Part shown: piece after piece, positions 52,568-60,799 of the stretch
Numbering within the stretch: the stretch's first letter is position 1
Layout: the number at the start of each line of letters is the position of its first letter
From: JBFLXR01 sp040757065
GTDB taxonomy: Bacteria > Pseudomonadota > Gammaproteobacteria > Burkholderiales > Gallionellaceae
Length of the DNA: 64,000 nucleotides
Reading direction: 5' to 3'
Assembly (NCBI GenBank): GCA_040757065.1
Contig: JBFLXR010000008.1
Coordinates: 59,405 to 123,404, forward strand
The notes under the pieces: model-generated
Database searches by the model: none
What the model was told of the DNA's origin: nothing
What the model saw: only the letters and a program-made list of their open reading frames with translations
Program-made: the position numbers and the translations under genes

Positions 52568-53326
52568 ATGGTGAGATGGAGTAGGGCGATCTGGCTGCTG
52601 GTATGCCTGTTGGCTGCGCCGCAGTTGCTTGCCGCACCGTTGACGGTGGCAGTAGCTGCGAATGTGAAATACGCCTTCGACGATTTGCAGGCTGCGTTCG
52701 CCAAAGAGTCCGGTGTGGAAATCCGTCCGGTGTTTTCCTCTGCTGGGAAGATCGTGTCGCAGATCGAGGGCGGTGCGCCGTTCGACGTATTCCTTTCCGC
52801 CGATATGGAGTATCCCGAGAAACTGTATGCACAGAAGCTGGCAGTGACCAAACCGCAGGTTTATGCGTATGGAACGCTGGTACTCTGGACGCTTAAACTG
52901 CTGGATTTAGGCAAGGGTTTGTCCGTTCTAACCGATGACGGGGTGGTCAAGGTGGCGTTGCCGAATCCGAGAGTGGCACCTTACGGGCGTGCGGCAATCC
53001 AGGCATTGACTGCGCAAAAGCTGTTTCCTGCCGTTGAGCCTAAATTGGTGTACGGGGAGAGCATTACACAGGCGACGCAGTATATCGACAGCGGTGCGGC
53101 GGACATCGGTTTTACCGCTAAATCGGTGGTGATTGCGCCGGAAATGCACGGTAGGGGGAGATGGGTCGAGTTGCCGAAGGATAGCTATGAGCCGATTGCG
53201 CAAGGTGTCGTTATTCTTAAACACGGTGCAGAAACGCAATTTGAAGCGGCGCGCCGTTTCGTACATTTTTTGACCTCGCCCAAAGCGCGGGAAATTTTCC
53301 GCCAGTACGGTTACTTGCTGCCATGA
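52568..53326 (+). CDS. modA: molybdate ABC transporter, periplasmic binding protein ModA
   Basis: 252 residues. Signal peptide to about residue 22 (LLVCLLAAPQLLAAP). ModA signatures: VAVAANVKYAFDDL, FSSAGKIVSQIEGGAPFDVF and ADMEYP. It captures molybdate for nitrogenase cofactor. It is first in a four-gene mod operon placed inside the nif region. Confidence 0.93.
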   Translation: MVRWSRAIWLLVCLLAAPQLLAAPLTVAVAANVKYAFDDLQAAFAKESGVEIRPVFSSAGKIVSQIEGGAPFDVFLSADMEYPEKLYAQKLAVTKPQVYAYGTLVLWTLKLLDLGKGLSVLTDDGVVKVALPNPRVAPYGRAAIQALTAQKLFPAVEPKLVYGESITQATQYIDSGAADIGFTAKSVVIAPEMHGRGRWVELPKDSYEPIAQGVVILKHGAETQFEAARRFVHFLTSPKAREIFRQYGYLLP

Positions 53327-53736
53327 ACTGTTTGCAGGGCATCGTCCGAGCTGTCGAATCGAACGGCTACGTCTCGCTGGCAGACGTGGCCGTTGGCCCG
53401 GATGTTTTTACCGCAATTTTGCTGGAGACGCCGCAGAACGCACCATATTTGCAGCCGGGCGGCAGGGTGGAGGTGCTGTTCAAAGAGACTGAGGTGTCGC
53501 TGGCGAAAGGGCTGTCCGGCCAAATCAGCTTGCGCAATCGGTTGGAGGCGACTGTGCAGGGGATACGGCACGGGGAGATTCTTTGCGAAATTACCCTCGA
53601 TTACCGCGGGCAGGCACTGACCAGTATTATTACGGCGCGGGCGGTAGAGCGGCTGGCATTGCAAACCGGCGACGCGGTAGAGGCGCTCATAAAGGCTAAC
53701 GAGGTGACGTTGCGGGAGTGCGGCGATGGCCTATGA
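53323..53736 (+). CDS. TOBE/Mop molybdate-binding protein inside the mod operon
   Basis: 137 residues, made of two ~65-residue TOBE-like halves (LQGIVRAVESNGYVSLADVA and LEATVQGIRHGEILCEITLD, with TSIITARAVERLAL). It has no HTH, so it is a molbindin-type storage protein rather than ModE. ATGA overlap with modA and an eleven-base overlap with modB. Confidence 0.8.
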   Translation: MNCLQGIVRAVESNGYVSLADVAVGPDVFTAILLETPQNAPYLQPGGRVEVLFKETEVSLAKGLSGQISLRNRLEATVQGIRHGEILCEITLDYRGQALTSIITARAVERLALQTGDAVEALIKANEVTLRECGDGL

Positions 53737-54400
53737 TTTTGCTCCGCTTTTGCTGACATTTAAGCTGGCCGGGCTGACAACGCTGATTTTGTGCCTGATC
53801 GGCATACCGTTCGCGTACTGGCTGTCGGTGACGCGCACCCGGCTGAAACCGATTTGGGAGACGCTGGTGAGTATGCCGCTGGTGTTGCCGCCATCGGTAC
53901 TCGGCTTTTATCTGTTGCTGGCCTTTAGTCCTCAGCATTGGTTCGGGCAATTCGTCGAGCGCGCCGCCGGCATTCGGCTGGCCTTTAGCTTCGAGGGATT
54001 GGTACTCGCTTCGGTGCTGTTCAGTTTTCCGTTCTTGGTGCATCCGGTGCAGTCAGGTTTTCAGAATCTTTCCTCTTCGCTGTCCGAAGCGGCCTATACA
54101 TTGGGCAAAAGCCGGTGGCAGACTTTCTTCTATGTGCTGTTGCCAAATATTAAGCCGCAGTTGCTGGCAGGTATTGTGTTGGCTTTTGCGCATACTGTCG
54201 GCGAATTCGGCGTGGTACTGATGATCGGCGGTAATTTGCCGGGCGAAACGCGGGTGGCCTCGATCGCCATTTACGACGAAGTGGAAGCCTTGAATTACGA
54301 CACTGCCAATTTCTACGCCTTGATCCTGTTTGCTGTGAGTTTCGCCATTCTGCTGACGGTGTATTTGGTGAATAAAAAAATGCTGGCCAAGGTGGCTTAA
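53726..54400 (+). CDS. modB: molybdate ABC transporter permease ModB
   Basis: 224 residues with five membrane segments. The ABC-contact loop EAAYTLGKSRWQTFFYVLLPNIKPQLLAG (key residues E-A-A...G) and AFAHTVGEFGVVLMIGGNLPG identify it. Length matches ModB. Confidence 0.93.
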   Translation: MAYDFAPLLLTFKLAGLTTLILCLIGIPFAYWLSVTRTRLKPIWETLVSMPLVLPPSVLGFYLLLAFSPQHWFGQFVERAAGIRLAFSFEGLVLASVLFSFPFLVHPVQSGFQNLSSSLSEAAYTLGKSRWQTFFYVLLPNIKPQLLAGIVLAFAHTVGEFGVVLMIGGNLPGETRVASIAIYDEVEALNYDTANFYALILFAVSFAILLTVYLVNKKMLAKVA

Positions 54401-54401
54401 C

Positions 54402-55274
54402 GTGTTCAGGCTGAATATTTCAAAGCGGTTGCAGTCTGCGCACGGGGCGTTCAATCTCGACGTGCGTCTCGACATCGAACCGGGAGAGTTTGTAACGCTG
54501 TTCGGGCCTTCCGGTGCAGGCAAAACGACTTTGCTGCGTTGTCTGGCCGGGTTGGAGCAGGCGGATGCGGGCAGCTTGCATGCGAACGGCACGGTTTGGT
54601 TCGATCGGGCGGCAGGCGTTCATCTCCCGCCGCAGCATCGGCGCATCGGCTATATGTTTCAGGGATATGCGCTGTTTCCTAATATGACTGTGCGCGGTAA
54701 TCTGGAGTTTGCCAGACCGCCGGGCGGCGACCCGCGCCGCGTGGATGAGTTGATCGAAATGATGGGGTTGGGGGCGCTGCAATCCCGCAAGCCGGCTACC
54801 CTTTCCGGTGGGCAGCAGCAAAGGGTGGCGCTGGCGCGTGCATTGGCTTCAGAGCCGGTCATGCTGTTGCTCGATGAGCCGTTCTCCGCACTCGATGCCG
54901 CGATGCGCTTGCACTTGCAGGAAGAAGTGTTGCGACTCCAGCGCCATTACGGCCTGACCACAGTCATGGTGAGCCATGATCTCAGCGAGGTCTACCGTTT
55001 ATCGCAGCGCGTCGCTGTGCTGGAAGAAGGCAGGCTGACTCGCTATGGATCGCCTGCGGAGGTGTTCGGTAGCAGCGGGGCGGACGGTAAATTCACTTTC
55101 GTCGGGGAAGTATTATCGATCGATCCGGCGGATGTCGTGTTTGCAGTGACGCTGTTGGTGGGCAACCAGCTGGTGCGCGTGATCGCCAGCGCAGACGAGG
55201 CCGCCGCGCTGTCGCCGGGCGACCGGGTAATGCTCTACTCCAAGGCTTTCAATCCGATTCTGGTGAAGTGCTGA
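54402..55274 (+). CDS. modC: molybdate ABC transporter ATPase ModC, short form
   Basis: 290 residues. Walker A GPSGAGKTT, signature LSGGQQQRVALARAL and Walker B LLLDEPFSALD. After the ATPase core there is only one TOBE-like segment (about residues 230-288), whereas ModC often has two (~350 residues). The separate TOBE protein upstream may fill the gap. GTG start directly after the modB stop. The 3' end overlaps the convergent acetyltransferase gene by 26 bases. Confidence 0.9.
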   Translation: MFRLNISKRLQSAHGAFNLDVRLDIEPGEFVTLFGPSGAGKTTLLRCLAGLEQADAGSLHANGTVWFDRAAGVHLPPQHRRIGYMFQGYALFPNMTVRGNLEFARPPGGDPRRVDELIEMMGLGALQSRKPATLSGGQQQRVALARALASEPVMLLLDEPFSALDAAMRLHLQEEVLRLQRHYGLTTVMVSHDLSEVYRLSQRVAVLEEGRLTRYGSPAEVFGSSGADGKFTFVGEVLSIDPADVVFAVTLLVGNQLVRVIASADEAAALSPGDRVMLYSKAFNPILVKC

Positions 55275-55728
55275 CTGCCGTGTCGAGGGAGAGCCGTAAC
55301 GGGATCATGGCGGATAATTCGAAGCCGTGCCGCTGATAGAAGCGGATCGCGGGCTCGTTGGCACGGTCGGTCAGCAGCGTCAGGCGCAGGCAGCCGGTGC
55401 GCTGCGCCCAGGTTTTCGCACTGTTCAAGAGTTGGCTGCCGATACCGTCCTGTCGGTAGTCAGGGTGAACCACCATATCTTCCAGCAGTGCGACGCGACC
55501 GCCACAGGCTGTACTGATCGTGTAAAGCAGATTCACCATGCCGAGAGTTTTTTCGCCTTCGCGCATAACGAGGATACATCCCGTTTCCGGCTTCGAGAGT
55601 ATGGTGCGCAAGGCGGCACTTTGCTTGACCTCGTCGGGTTGAAAGTCTGCCTCCTGTGCGAACAGGATGGCGAGCAGTGCGCATAACTGCGGAATATCGT
55701 TCGGCGTGGCGGAGTCGATACGGCGCAT
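55249..55728 (-). CDS. GNAT-family N-acetyltransferase
   Basis: 159 residues. The acetyl-CoA loop VHPDYRQDGIGSQLL and the C-terminal NEPAIRFYQRHGFE are those of GNAT enzymes. Substrate unknown. It follows nifQ with an overlapping stop/start and lies in the nifE-to-nifQ transcription direction, so it may be expressed with them. Confidence 0.88.
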   Translation of the reverse strand: MRRIDSATPNDIPQLCALLAILFAQEADFQPDEVKQSAALRTILSKPETGCILVMREGEKTLGMVNLLYTISTACGGRVALLEDMVVHPDYRQDGIGSQLLNSAKTWAQRTGCLRLTLLTDRANEPAIRFYQRHGFELSAMIPLRLSLDTAVSTSPESD

Positions 55729-56375
55729 CAGCCCGGCATCAATTGAAAGTGTGCTGCACCGGCTTCAGGTGCGAAACATTTGGCATAGTCGCAGCAAGCC
55801 GCGCAGCTTGGCGCTTTGCAGGCATGTAAACCCTCGCGCTCGCAGAGTTGCTTGTAGAAGAATTTTTTCCATTTCATGTCGCCGCTATTTTTTATGGCGA
55901 GGGCAGGAAAATATTCTTGAAGCAGGGATGAAAGCGCCTGCCGCTCCGGCAGACCGAGGTCTTGCCACAAGTGATCGCGGCCCATGCAGGCGGTGGCGAC
56001 GAGATGGGCGACGAGATTGTGCCGTGCGTCAGGTGTTGCGCAATGTTCCAGCAGTAGTGTACGTAAATCCTGAAACTCGGCCAGCGGGCCTGCGTCGCCG
56101 ACGGTTTGATCTTGTGCTTCCAGCCAGCGCGGCGGCGGCACGAAGCCGGGAAAAACTGTTGCAAGCGTCCGGCGGAATGCGCTGTGCTCCAAACCGAGCG
56201 CAGGCACGAATGGCGAGGTGCGCGGGTTGCAGTACTGCGCAATGCACCAAGCCAGCGCACGGGTCAGTACCTCCGCCGGCGCTTCGGCGCGTTCAAGCAG
56301 CTGCCATGCACCGACGATTTCGGTGCGCGGCGGCGGGACGGCAGTTATGCCGCCATGGCTGCGTGGGTGTAGCAT
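55728..56375 (-). CDS. nifQ: NifQ, molybdenum donor for FeMo-co
   Basis: 215 residues. The C-terminal metal site is present: MKWKKFFYKQLC followed by C-x4-C-x2-C-x5-C (HACKAPSCAACCDYAKCF). NifQ carries a Mo-Fe-S cluster and gives molybdenum to the NifEN/NifH machinery. The start at 56375 overlaps fdxB by 31 bases and lacks a good ribosome site, so the true start may differ. Confidence 0.9.
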   Translation of the reverse strand: MLHPRSHGGITAVPPPRTEIVGAWQLLERAEAPAEVLTRALAWCIAQYCNPRTSPFVPALGLEHSAFRRTLATVFPGFVPPPRWLEAQDQTVGDAGPLAEFQDLRTLLLEHCATPDARHNLVAHLVATACMGRDHLWQDLGLPERQALSSLLQEYFPALAIKNSGDMKWKKFFYKQLCEREGLHACKAPSCAACCDYAKCFAPEAGAAHFQLMPG

Positions 56376-56653
56376 TTTTTCGGGCAGATTTTGGCGCAGG
56401 CTTCGCAGCCGACGCAGTTCATCGGGTTGGCGATGGTCATGACTTTCTTTTCATACTCGTCATCGTCGTCCTCGCCCAATTCCAGCGCGATGACTTCACC
56501 ATCTTCGTCGATTCCGACCAGTTGCAGCACATCGCGGCCGCACACCCGGAAGCAGCGGCCGCAGCCGATGCATTTTTCCTGATCGATTTCCTCCGCGAAT
56601 TTCGGCGTCCAGCTCCGTCCGTCCGGCAGGGTGATGGTCACATAAGCAGTCAT
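56345..56653 (-). CDS. fdxB: nif-specific ferredoxin III (FdxB, 2[4Fe-4S])
   Basis: 102 residues. Cluster motifs CIGCGRCFRVC and CVGCEACAKICPKKC. The region between has an acidic stretch (ELGEDDDDEYE). It should serve electron transfer in FeMo-co assembly. It precedes nifQ and follows the small metalloprotein gene after ten bases. Confidence 0.93.
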   Translation of the reverse strand: MTAYVTITLPDGRSWTPKFAEEIDQEKCIGCGRCFRVCGRDVLQLVGIDEDGEVIALELGEDDDDEYEKKVMTIANPMNCVGCEACAKICPKKCYTHAAMAA

Positions 56654-56663
56654 ATAGTCTCCT

Positions 56664-56861
56664 TCATCCGCCGTGCGCAGCCAGTTTCTGGCGTGCGGCG
56701 GTCAGTTTTTCATAAGCTTGGTGCGTTTTTGCCGCCACTTCAGGAATGCGCTCCCATCCGGTCGGGAGGTCTTCCGATAGATCGTGTAAATCCATTTTCA
56801 GTTGCGTGGCTTGCGCATTCAATTTCTTGATTTCGGCTTTGATCGCGTCGATGTCTTCCAT
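56664..56861 (-). CDS. CCE_0567-family small metalloprotein (DUF683)
   Basis: 65 residues. Helical, with KLNAQATQLKMDLHDLSEDL and GWERIPEVAAKTHQAYEKL, the typical nif-linked short protein with a metal-binding helical hairpin. Found between the DUF269 gene and fdxB in many diazotrophs. Specific role unclear. Confidence 0.88.
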   Translation of the reverse strand: MEDIDAIKAEIKKLNAQATQLKMDLHDLSEDLPTGWERIPEVAAKTHQAYEKLTAARQKLAAHGG

Positions 56862-56878
56862 TTTTATCTCCCGTGCGA

Positions 56879-57352
56879 TCAGTAATTGGCGACTTCGGGG
56901 AATTTGCGGATCATCTCGACGGCAGAGTCGACCAGCTTGCCGCCATCTTCGGACAGCTTTTCCATCGTCGGGAAGCCGAAACGGTGAACGTCGCGCAAAT
57001 GCTTGTTAATCACAATCAGCCGACCGGCGGTCAGCACCATGCGGCCGAAACCTTCGTGGCTCATTTTCATGATGGGGGAAACCATGATGCCGGTCTGGCG
57101 TTCCACAGTCAGGCCGACTGCGTTGTAGAACAGTTCCAGACGCCATAGGGTTTCAGGGTCGGGGTCGCCGATGATCGGGATTTCCTTGCGCTTTTCCTTA
57201 TCGATAATGAACGGTTCCAGTAGTTCGGCATCGCTCTTGCCGTCCCATGTGCCATAGGTATCCTGTGCCCGGTATTGCTTCGAGAGTTCTTTGAGAAAGA
57301 TCTCGCCGCTCGAAACGCTTGTTTCAACTGCGACTGCGGTATTGCTGTTCAT
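56879..57352 (-). CDS. NifX-associated protein (DUF269)
   Basis: 157 residues. Family blocks FLKELSKQYRAQDTYGTWDG and MKMSHEGFGRMVL with RLIVINKHLRDVHRFGF. Universally next to nifX; function not settled. It lies 21 bases after nifX in the operon. Confidence 0.93.
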   Translation of the reverse strand: MNSNTAVAVETSVSSGEIFLKELSKQYRAQDTYGTWDGKSDAELLEPFIIDKEKRKEIPIIGDPDPETLWRLELFYNAVGLTVERQTGIMVSPIMKMSHEGFGRMVLTAGRLIVINKHLRDVHRFGFPTMEKLSEDGGKLVDSAVEMIRKFPEVANY

Positions 57353-57373
57353 GTGGCTGCTCCTTAAAAATTA

Positions 57374-57772
57374 TTATTCATCGTCGAAATTGAGTTCGCG
57401 TTCGCTGCCTTTCATCATGGCTTTGCGCAGCCAGGGCGGAGGCTCGCCTTTCAGCACTTCCTGCAAACGGCCGAGAATTTCGTGGATCGCTTCGGGCTCG
57501 TTAACCTTGATCGGGTGGATCTTGTTCGCGACGACGCGGGCGGCCGCAGAACCGCCGATAGCCGCCACATACAAAATCGCGCAATCCTGTATGGCGGCGA
57601 TTTTGGGCGTCAGCTTGTCTTCGTTGCCGTCTTCTTGCAGATCGCCGGAAAATTGAATGGCTTCGACCAGATTGAAACCTTCCGGCGAGATTTCATAAAC
57701 CGCCAGATTTTTCGCCCAGCCGAAATGGGCATCCACGCGCTGTAGATCCTGAGTGGCAAATGCAATCTTCAT
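57374..57772 (-). CDS. nifX: NifX, FeMo-co precursor carrier
   Basis: 132 residues from the ATG at 57772, with AAGGAG upstream. KIAFATQDLQRVDAHFGWAK is the NifX/NafY start; the acidic C-terminal helix follows. It shuttles NifB-co or VK-cluster between NifB and NifEN. Upstream in-frame ATGs lie within nifN and are not likely starts. Confidence 0.92.
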   Translation of the reverse strand: MKIAFATQDLQRVDAHFGWAKNLAVYEISPEGFNLVEAIQFSGDLQEDGNEDKLTPKIAAIQDCAILYVAAIGGSAAARVVANKIHPIKVNEPEAIHEILGRLQEVLKGEPPPWLRKAMMKGSERELNFDDE

Positions 57773-57794
57773 ACCTTTAACTCCTTGGTTTGGG

Positions 57795-59156
57795 CTATAC
57801 AGCCGAAATTTCCGTAACATTTTCATGTGGCACCTCGAGCAGCGGCCAACTGTCCGGTGTTCCTTCGTGGCTATGTGAGAGAAAGAGATTGCCGATCTCA
57901 AAAAGTGTATCCCGCGTGCCACGATAGCCTGCCGATAGGCGATGGTTCGCACCGAGTCGGTCGAAGCAGGGCAGGCCGATGCGGAACAGCGGTATGCCGA
58001 GCCGTTCAGAAGCTTGTCTGCCATGCGAGTGCGTGAGCAAGATGTCGCAGCCCTTTGCGCCTTGTTCGAAATCTTCGAGATCCCCGATCAGGACTTCTTC
58101 CGCTGGGATGTGTTCCAAAACGGGCGATGGGGTGGTAGTCACTGCGGTTTGAATTTCGCAGCCCATTTCATTCAGCAAGCCTGCATAAGCACAGAGCAAA
58201 TCGGGTTCGGCAGCGATCGCAACTTTCTTGCCGCCGAAAAAGAAGTGGCTGTCGAGCATGGCATCGACTAACTGACTGCGCTGGCGGCGGTATTTGTTCG
58301 GAACTGGCTTACCGGAGATTTCGGCCAGCGCCCCAATAAATGCATCGCTGGCTTCCAGACCCGTGAGTCGGTCAAATACCCGGAAGGGAACGCCGGTACG
58401 GATTTCCAGTTCGATGGCCGCACTGCGCATTTGCTCGCCGATCGCCAGCGTGATGCGCGAGGCACCCATGCTGCGCGCTTGTGTGACCGTGGTGCCGCCG
58501 ATGGTGGTCGGGCTGAATTGATCGGGGATATGGCCGTCGAGCTAGCCGGACAAGTCGGGCAGGACGATTGCAGTCAAGCCGAACGCTTCGAGAGTTTCGA
58601 CGACTTCTTCGATGTCGGCAGCAGTCAGATGGCTGCCGGGCAGCACATTGACTTGCGTCGGAATCGTCAGGGGTGTTTTGACCGCCAGTTCTTCGATGAT
58701 GCGGGTAACGGCCAGACTCCAGCCGTCCTGAAACGCGCCTTTGAAATCGGGTGTATTGACGAATACGATGGGCAGATCGGTCAGTTCCGGATGCTTTTGG
58801 CGGATCAGCTTCAAATCGCCGTGAATGTCTTCGCCCTTGGTTTCGGTCAGGCCGGTGGTGCACAGGCCGATTAGTTCCGGTTTGGCGCGCTTGACGATAT
58901 TCAGCAGCGCTTGTTCGATATTATCCATCCCGCCCATGATGGTCGTGACTTCGTTCATGGCGGTGGTCTGGAGCGGAATTGCTTCGCGGAAATGGCGTAC
59001 GAACAGCACCAGTCCGAAAGCGGTGCAGCCTTGCGAGCCGTGCAGAATGGGCATGCAGTTCGCTATGCCGAGAAAGGCGAGTGCGCCGCCTATCGGCTGG
59101 CTCATTTTGAGCGGATTAACGCTGCACGATTTTTTGGAATGGGCGACCTTAGCCAT
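57795..59156 (-). pseudogene. nifN: NifN with an in-frame TAG at codon 205
   Basis: 453 codons if read through. The N-terminal part from the ATG at 59156 has MSQPIGGALAFLGIANCMPI and HGSQGCTAFG, the NifN fingerprints. At 58544-58542 a TAG interrupts PDLSG-stop-LDGHIPDQF, a place where NifN usually has Ser or Asp. The rest continues in the same frame to 57795 and is otherwise normal. A C-to-A change in TCG would give TAG. Unless suppressed or an error, the product is a 204-residue fragment that cannot form NifEN. An ATG at 58469 could start only the C-terminal half. Confidence 0.92.
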
Positions 59157-60546
59157 GTGCGGCCTCCGTTTCCCAAGGGGCGGGTTGCCGCACTTGCCTC
59201 CAGATCGGGTTGTGCAGCGCTTTGTCGATTTCTTGCACCAGTGCGACCATGCCTTCGTAACCAGCATAAGCGTGATGGCGTTCCTGATTGATGTCCAGCC
59301 ACGGCATCTTGGCTTTCAGCGCGACAAATTGCGAACGCCCGCCGGAGAGCATGATGTCGGCTTGCGCGTCTTTCAGCATTTTGTACATTTCGCGCGGCGG
59401 CAAGTCGTCGAACATATGCGCATCTTCGCCCATTAAGTCTTTAATGCGTTCCTTGTCTTCGTCAGTGGATTTTTTGACGCTGGTACCGACGATTTCCAGT
59501 CCGACCTCTTGCAATGCGGAAACTACCGACCACGATTTCACACCGCCGGTAATCAGCAGCACACGTTTGCCGCTCAGCCGTTTACGGTAGGCATTGAGTA
59601 TTTGCCAGGCGCGCGCTTCTTCGCGGCGGATGAGCATTTCGGTGCGGGAAAGCAGTTCATCCGGCGCACCGCGCTTGACCAGTAAGGTTGAGATCTGACG
59701 CAGGCTCTCGCTGGTGTCGGAAATGCCGTAGAACGAGCCTTCGAAATAGGGAATGCCCCAGCGCTCTTCCATCTTGCGTGCGACATTAATCATGGCTTTG
59801 GAGCAGACCATCATAGCGGCGCGTGCGCGGTGCGAGCGGGCGACTTCGTGATAGCGCGCATCGCCGGAAATGCAGGAAAGTACGCGTATACCCAGATGGT
59901 CGAGCAAGGGCTTGATTTGCCACATTTCGCCAGCAAGATTGTATTCGCCGATAATGTTGATGTCGTACGGGGTGGTCGTTTCCGGCTCTTCCGTACCGAT
60001 GACGTGATCCAGCAGGGCTTCACCTGCCAGTTTGTTGCCCAGATTCTTGCTGCCGACGAAGCCGGGTGCATTGATCGGGATAACCGGTTTGCCGAATTTG
60101 GCTTGCGCCGCTTTGCAAACCGCTTCGATTTCATCGCCGATCAGTGCGGTGACGCAGGTTTGATACACGAAAACGGCGGGTGGATCGTATTTCTCGATTA
60201 CTTCCCGGATGGCCCGGTATAAACGCTTTTCGCCGCCGTACACGACATCGTTTTCCGAAATGTCAGTGGTGAACCCGGTACGATAGAGCAAGGGGCCGGA
60301 AGACTTCGCGCCGCGGTTATCCCACGAGTTGCCTTCGCAAGCGATGGGGCCGTGTACGATATGGGCGACATCGGTGATCGGTTGCAGCGCAATTTTGGCG
60401 CCATCGAACGCACAGCCGCCTGCCGCAGCGCCGGGAGTGAGCTGCTTGGTGCAGCCCTTCTTGCGCGCCTTGTCGGACTTGGACTGATTCTTGTCGCAGC
60501 CGGGTTCGTTGAACACCTCCTGCACTTTGATATTGAGTCCGGCCAT
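59149..60546 (-). CDS. nifE: NifE, FeMo-co scaffold subunit
   Basis: 465 residues from the ATG at 60546 (MAGLNIKVQEVFNEPGC). Cysteine ligands for the 4Fe-4S cluster lie in GGCAFDGAK, IACEGNSWDNRG and QTCVTALIGDE. It pairs with NifN to complete FeMo-co. The ORF extends upstream, but that part has no family match. It overlaps nifN by eight bases. Confidence 0.94.
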   Translation of the reverse strand: MAGLNIKVQEVFNEPGCDKNQSKSDKARKKGCTKQLTPGAAAGGCAFDGAKIALQPITDVAHIVHGPIACEGNSWDNRGAKSSGPLLYRTGFTTDISENDVVYGGEKRLYRAIREVIEKYDPPAVFVYQTCVTALIGDEIEAVCKAAQAKFGKPVIPINAPGFVGSKNLGNKLAGEALLDHVIGTEEPETTTPYDINIIGEYNLAGEMWQIKPLLDHLGIRVLSCISGDARYHEVARSHRARAAMMVCSKAMINVARKMEERWGIPYFEGSFYGISDTSESLRQISTLLVKRGAPDELLSRTEMLIRREEARAWQILNAYRKRLSGKRVLLITGGVKSWSVVSALQEVGLEIVGTSVKKSTDEDKERIKDLMGEDAHMFDDLPPREMYKMLKDAQADIMLSGGRSQFVALKAKMPWLDINQERHHAYAGYEGMVALVQEIDKALHNPIWRQVRQPAPWETEAAHG

Positions 60547-60606
60547 GTCGGTTACCTGTGAGTTGGAAAACGGGCGTCGCCGCGAGGCGGCCCTCATCCT
60601 GCCTGT

Positions 60607-60622
60607 AGCAATCCTTGTGCCA
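60607..60622 (-). promoter_or_regulatory. sigma-54 promoter of the nifENX operon
   Basis: On the minus strand TGGCAC-AAGGA-TTGCT, an exact -24/-12 element, 61 bases before the nifE ATG. It shares the hexamer and TTGCT half with the nifB promoter. Confidence 0.92.
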
Positions 60623-60677
60623 ACTCGCTTATGCAATTAACCCCATGTTTAAAATCCGATATTCTGTCAGTTCGATT

Positions 60678-60693
60678 TGTCGTGTTTACGACA
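60678..60693. promoter_or_regulatory. NifA upstream activator site inside an 11-bp-arm palindrome
   Basis: TGT-N10-ACA lies within a longer perfect inverted repeat: CGATTTGTCGT, four bases GTTT, ACGACAAATCG (60673-60698). It is ~56 bases from the nifE -24 element and ~37 from a weak -24/-12 match facing the other way, so it could serve both directions. Confidence 0.8.
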
Positions 60694-60729
60694 AATCGGA
60701 GGATTTGCTACGCAGCGACGCAGGGATTA

Positions 60730-60743
60730 GGCCAGTGCTTCGC
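60730..60743 (+). promoter_or_regulatory. weak GG-N10-GC element facing the draT-Rhs gene
   Basis: GG at 60730-60731 and GC at 60742-60743 with ten bases between, the minimal sigma-54 spacing, 57 bases before the ATG at 60800. The surrounding hexamer (GGCCAG) is a poor match to TGGCAC. It would be the original draT promoter if NifA-dependent. Confidence 0.35.
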
Positions 60744-60799
60744 AATATTGCGACGGGTATGATTTTTGCTGAAGAACGTAAAACTTTGCGGCGCAAATC

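Noticed and set aside
58520..58560. Pyrrolysine-type recoding at the nifN TAG
   Set aside because: No pyl genes in the window, and the position is an ordinary Ser/Asp site in the family; a point mutation or read error is simpler.
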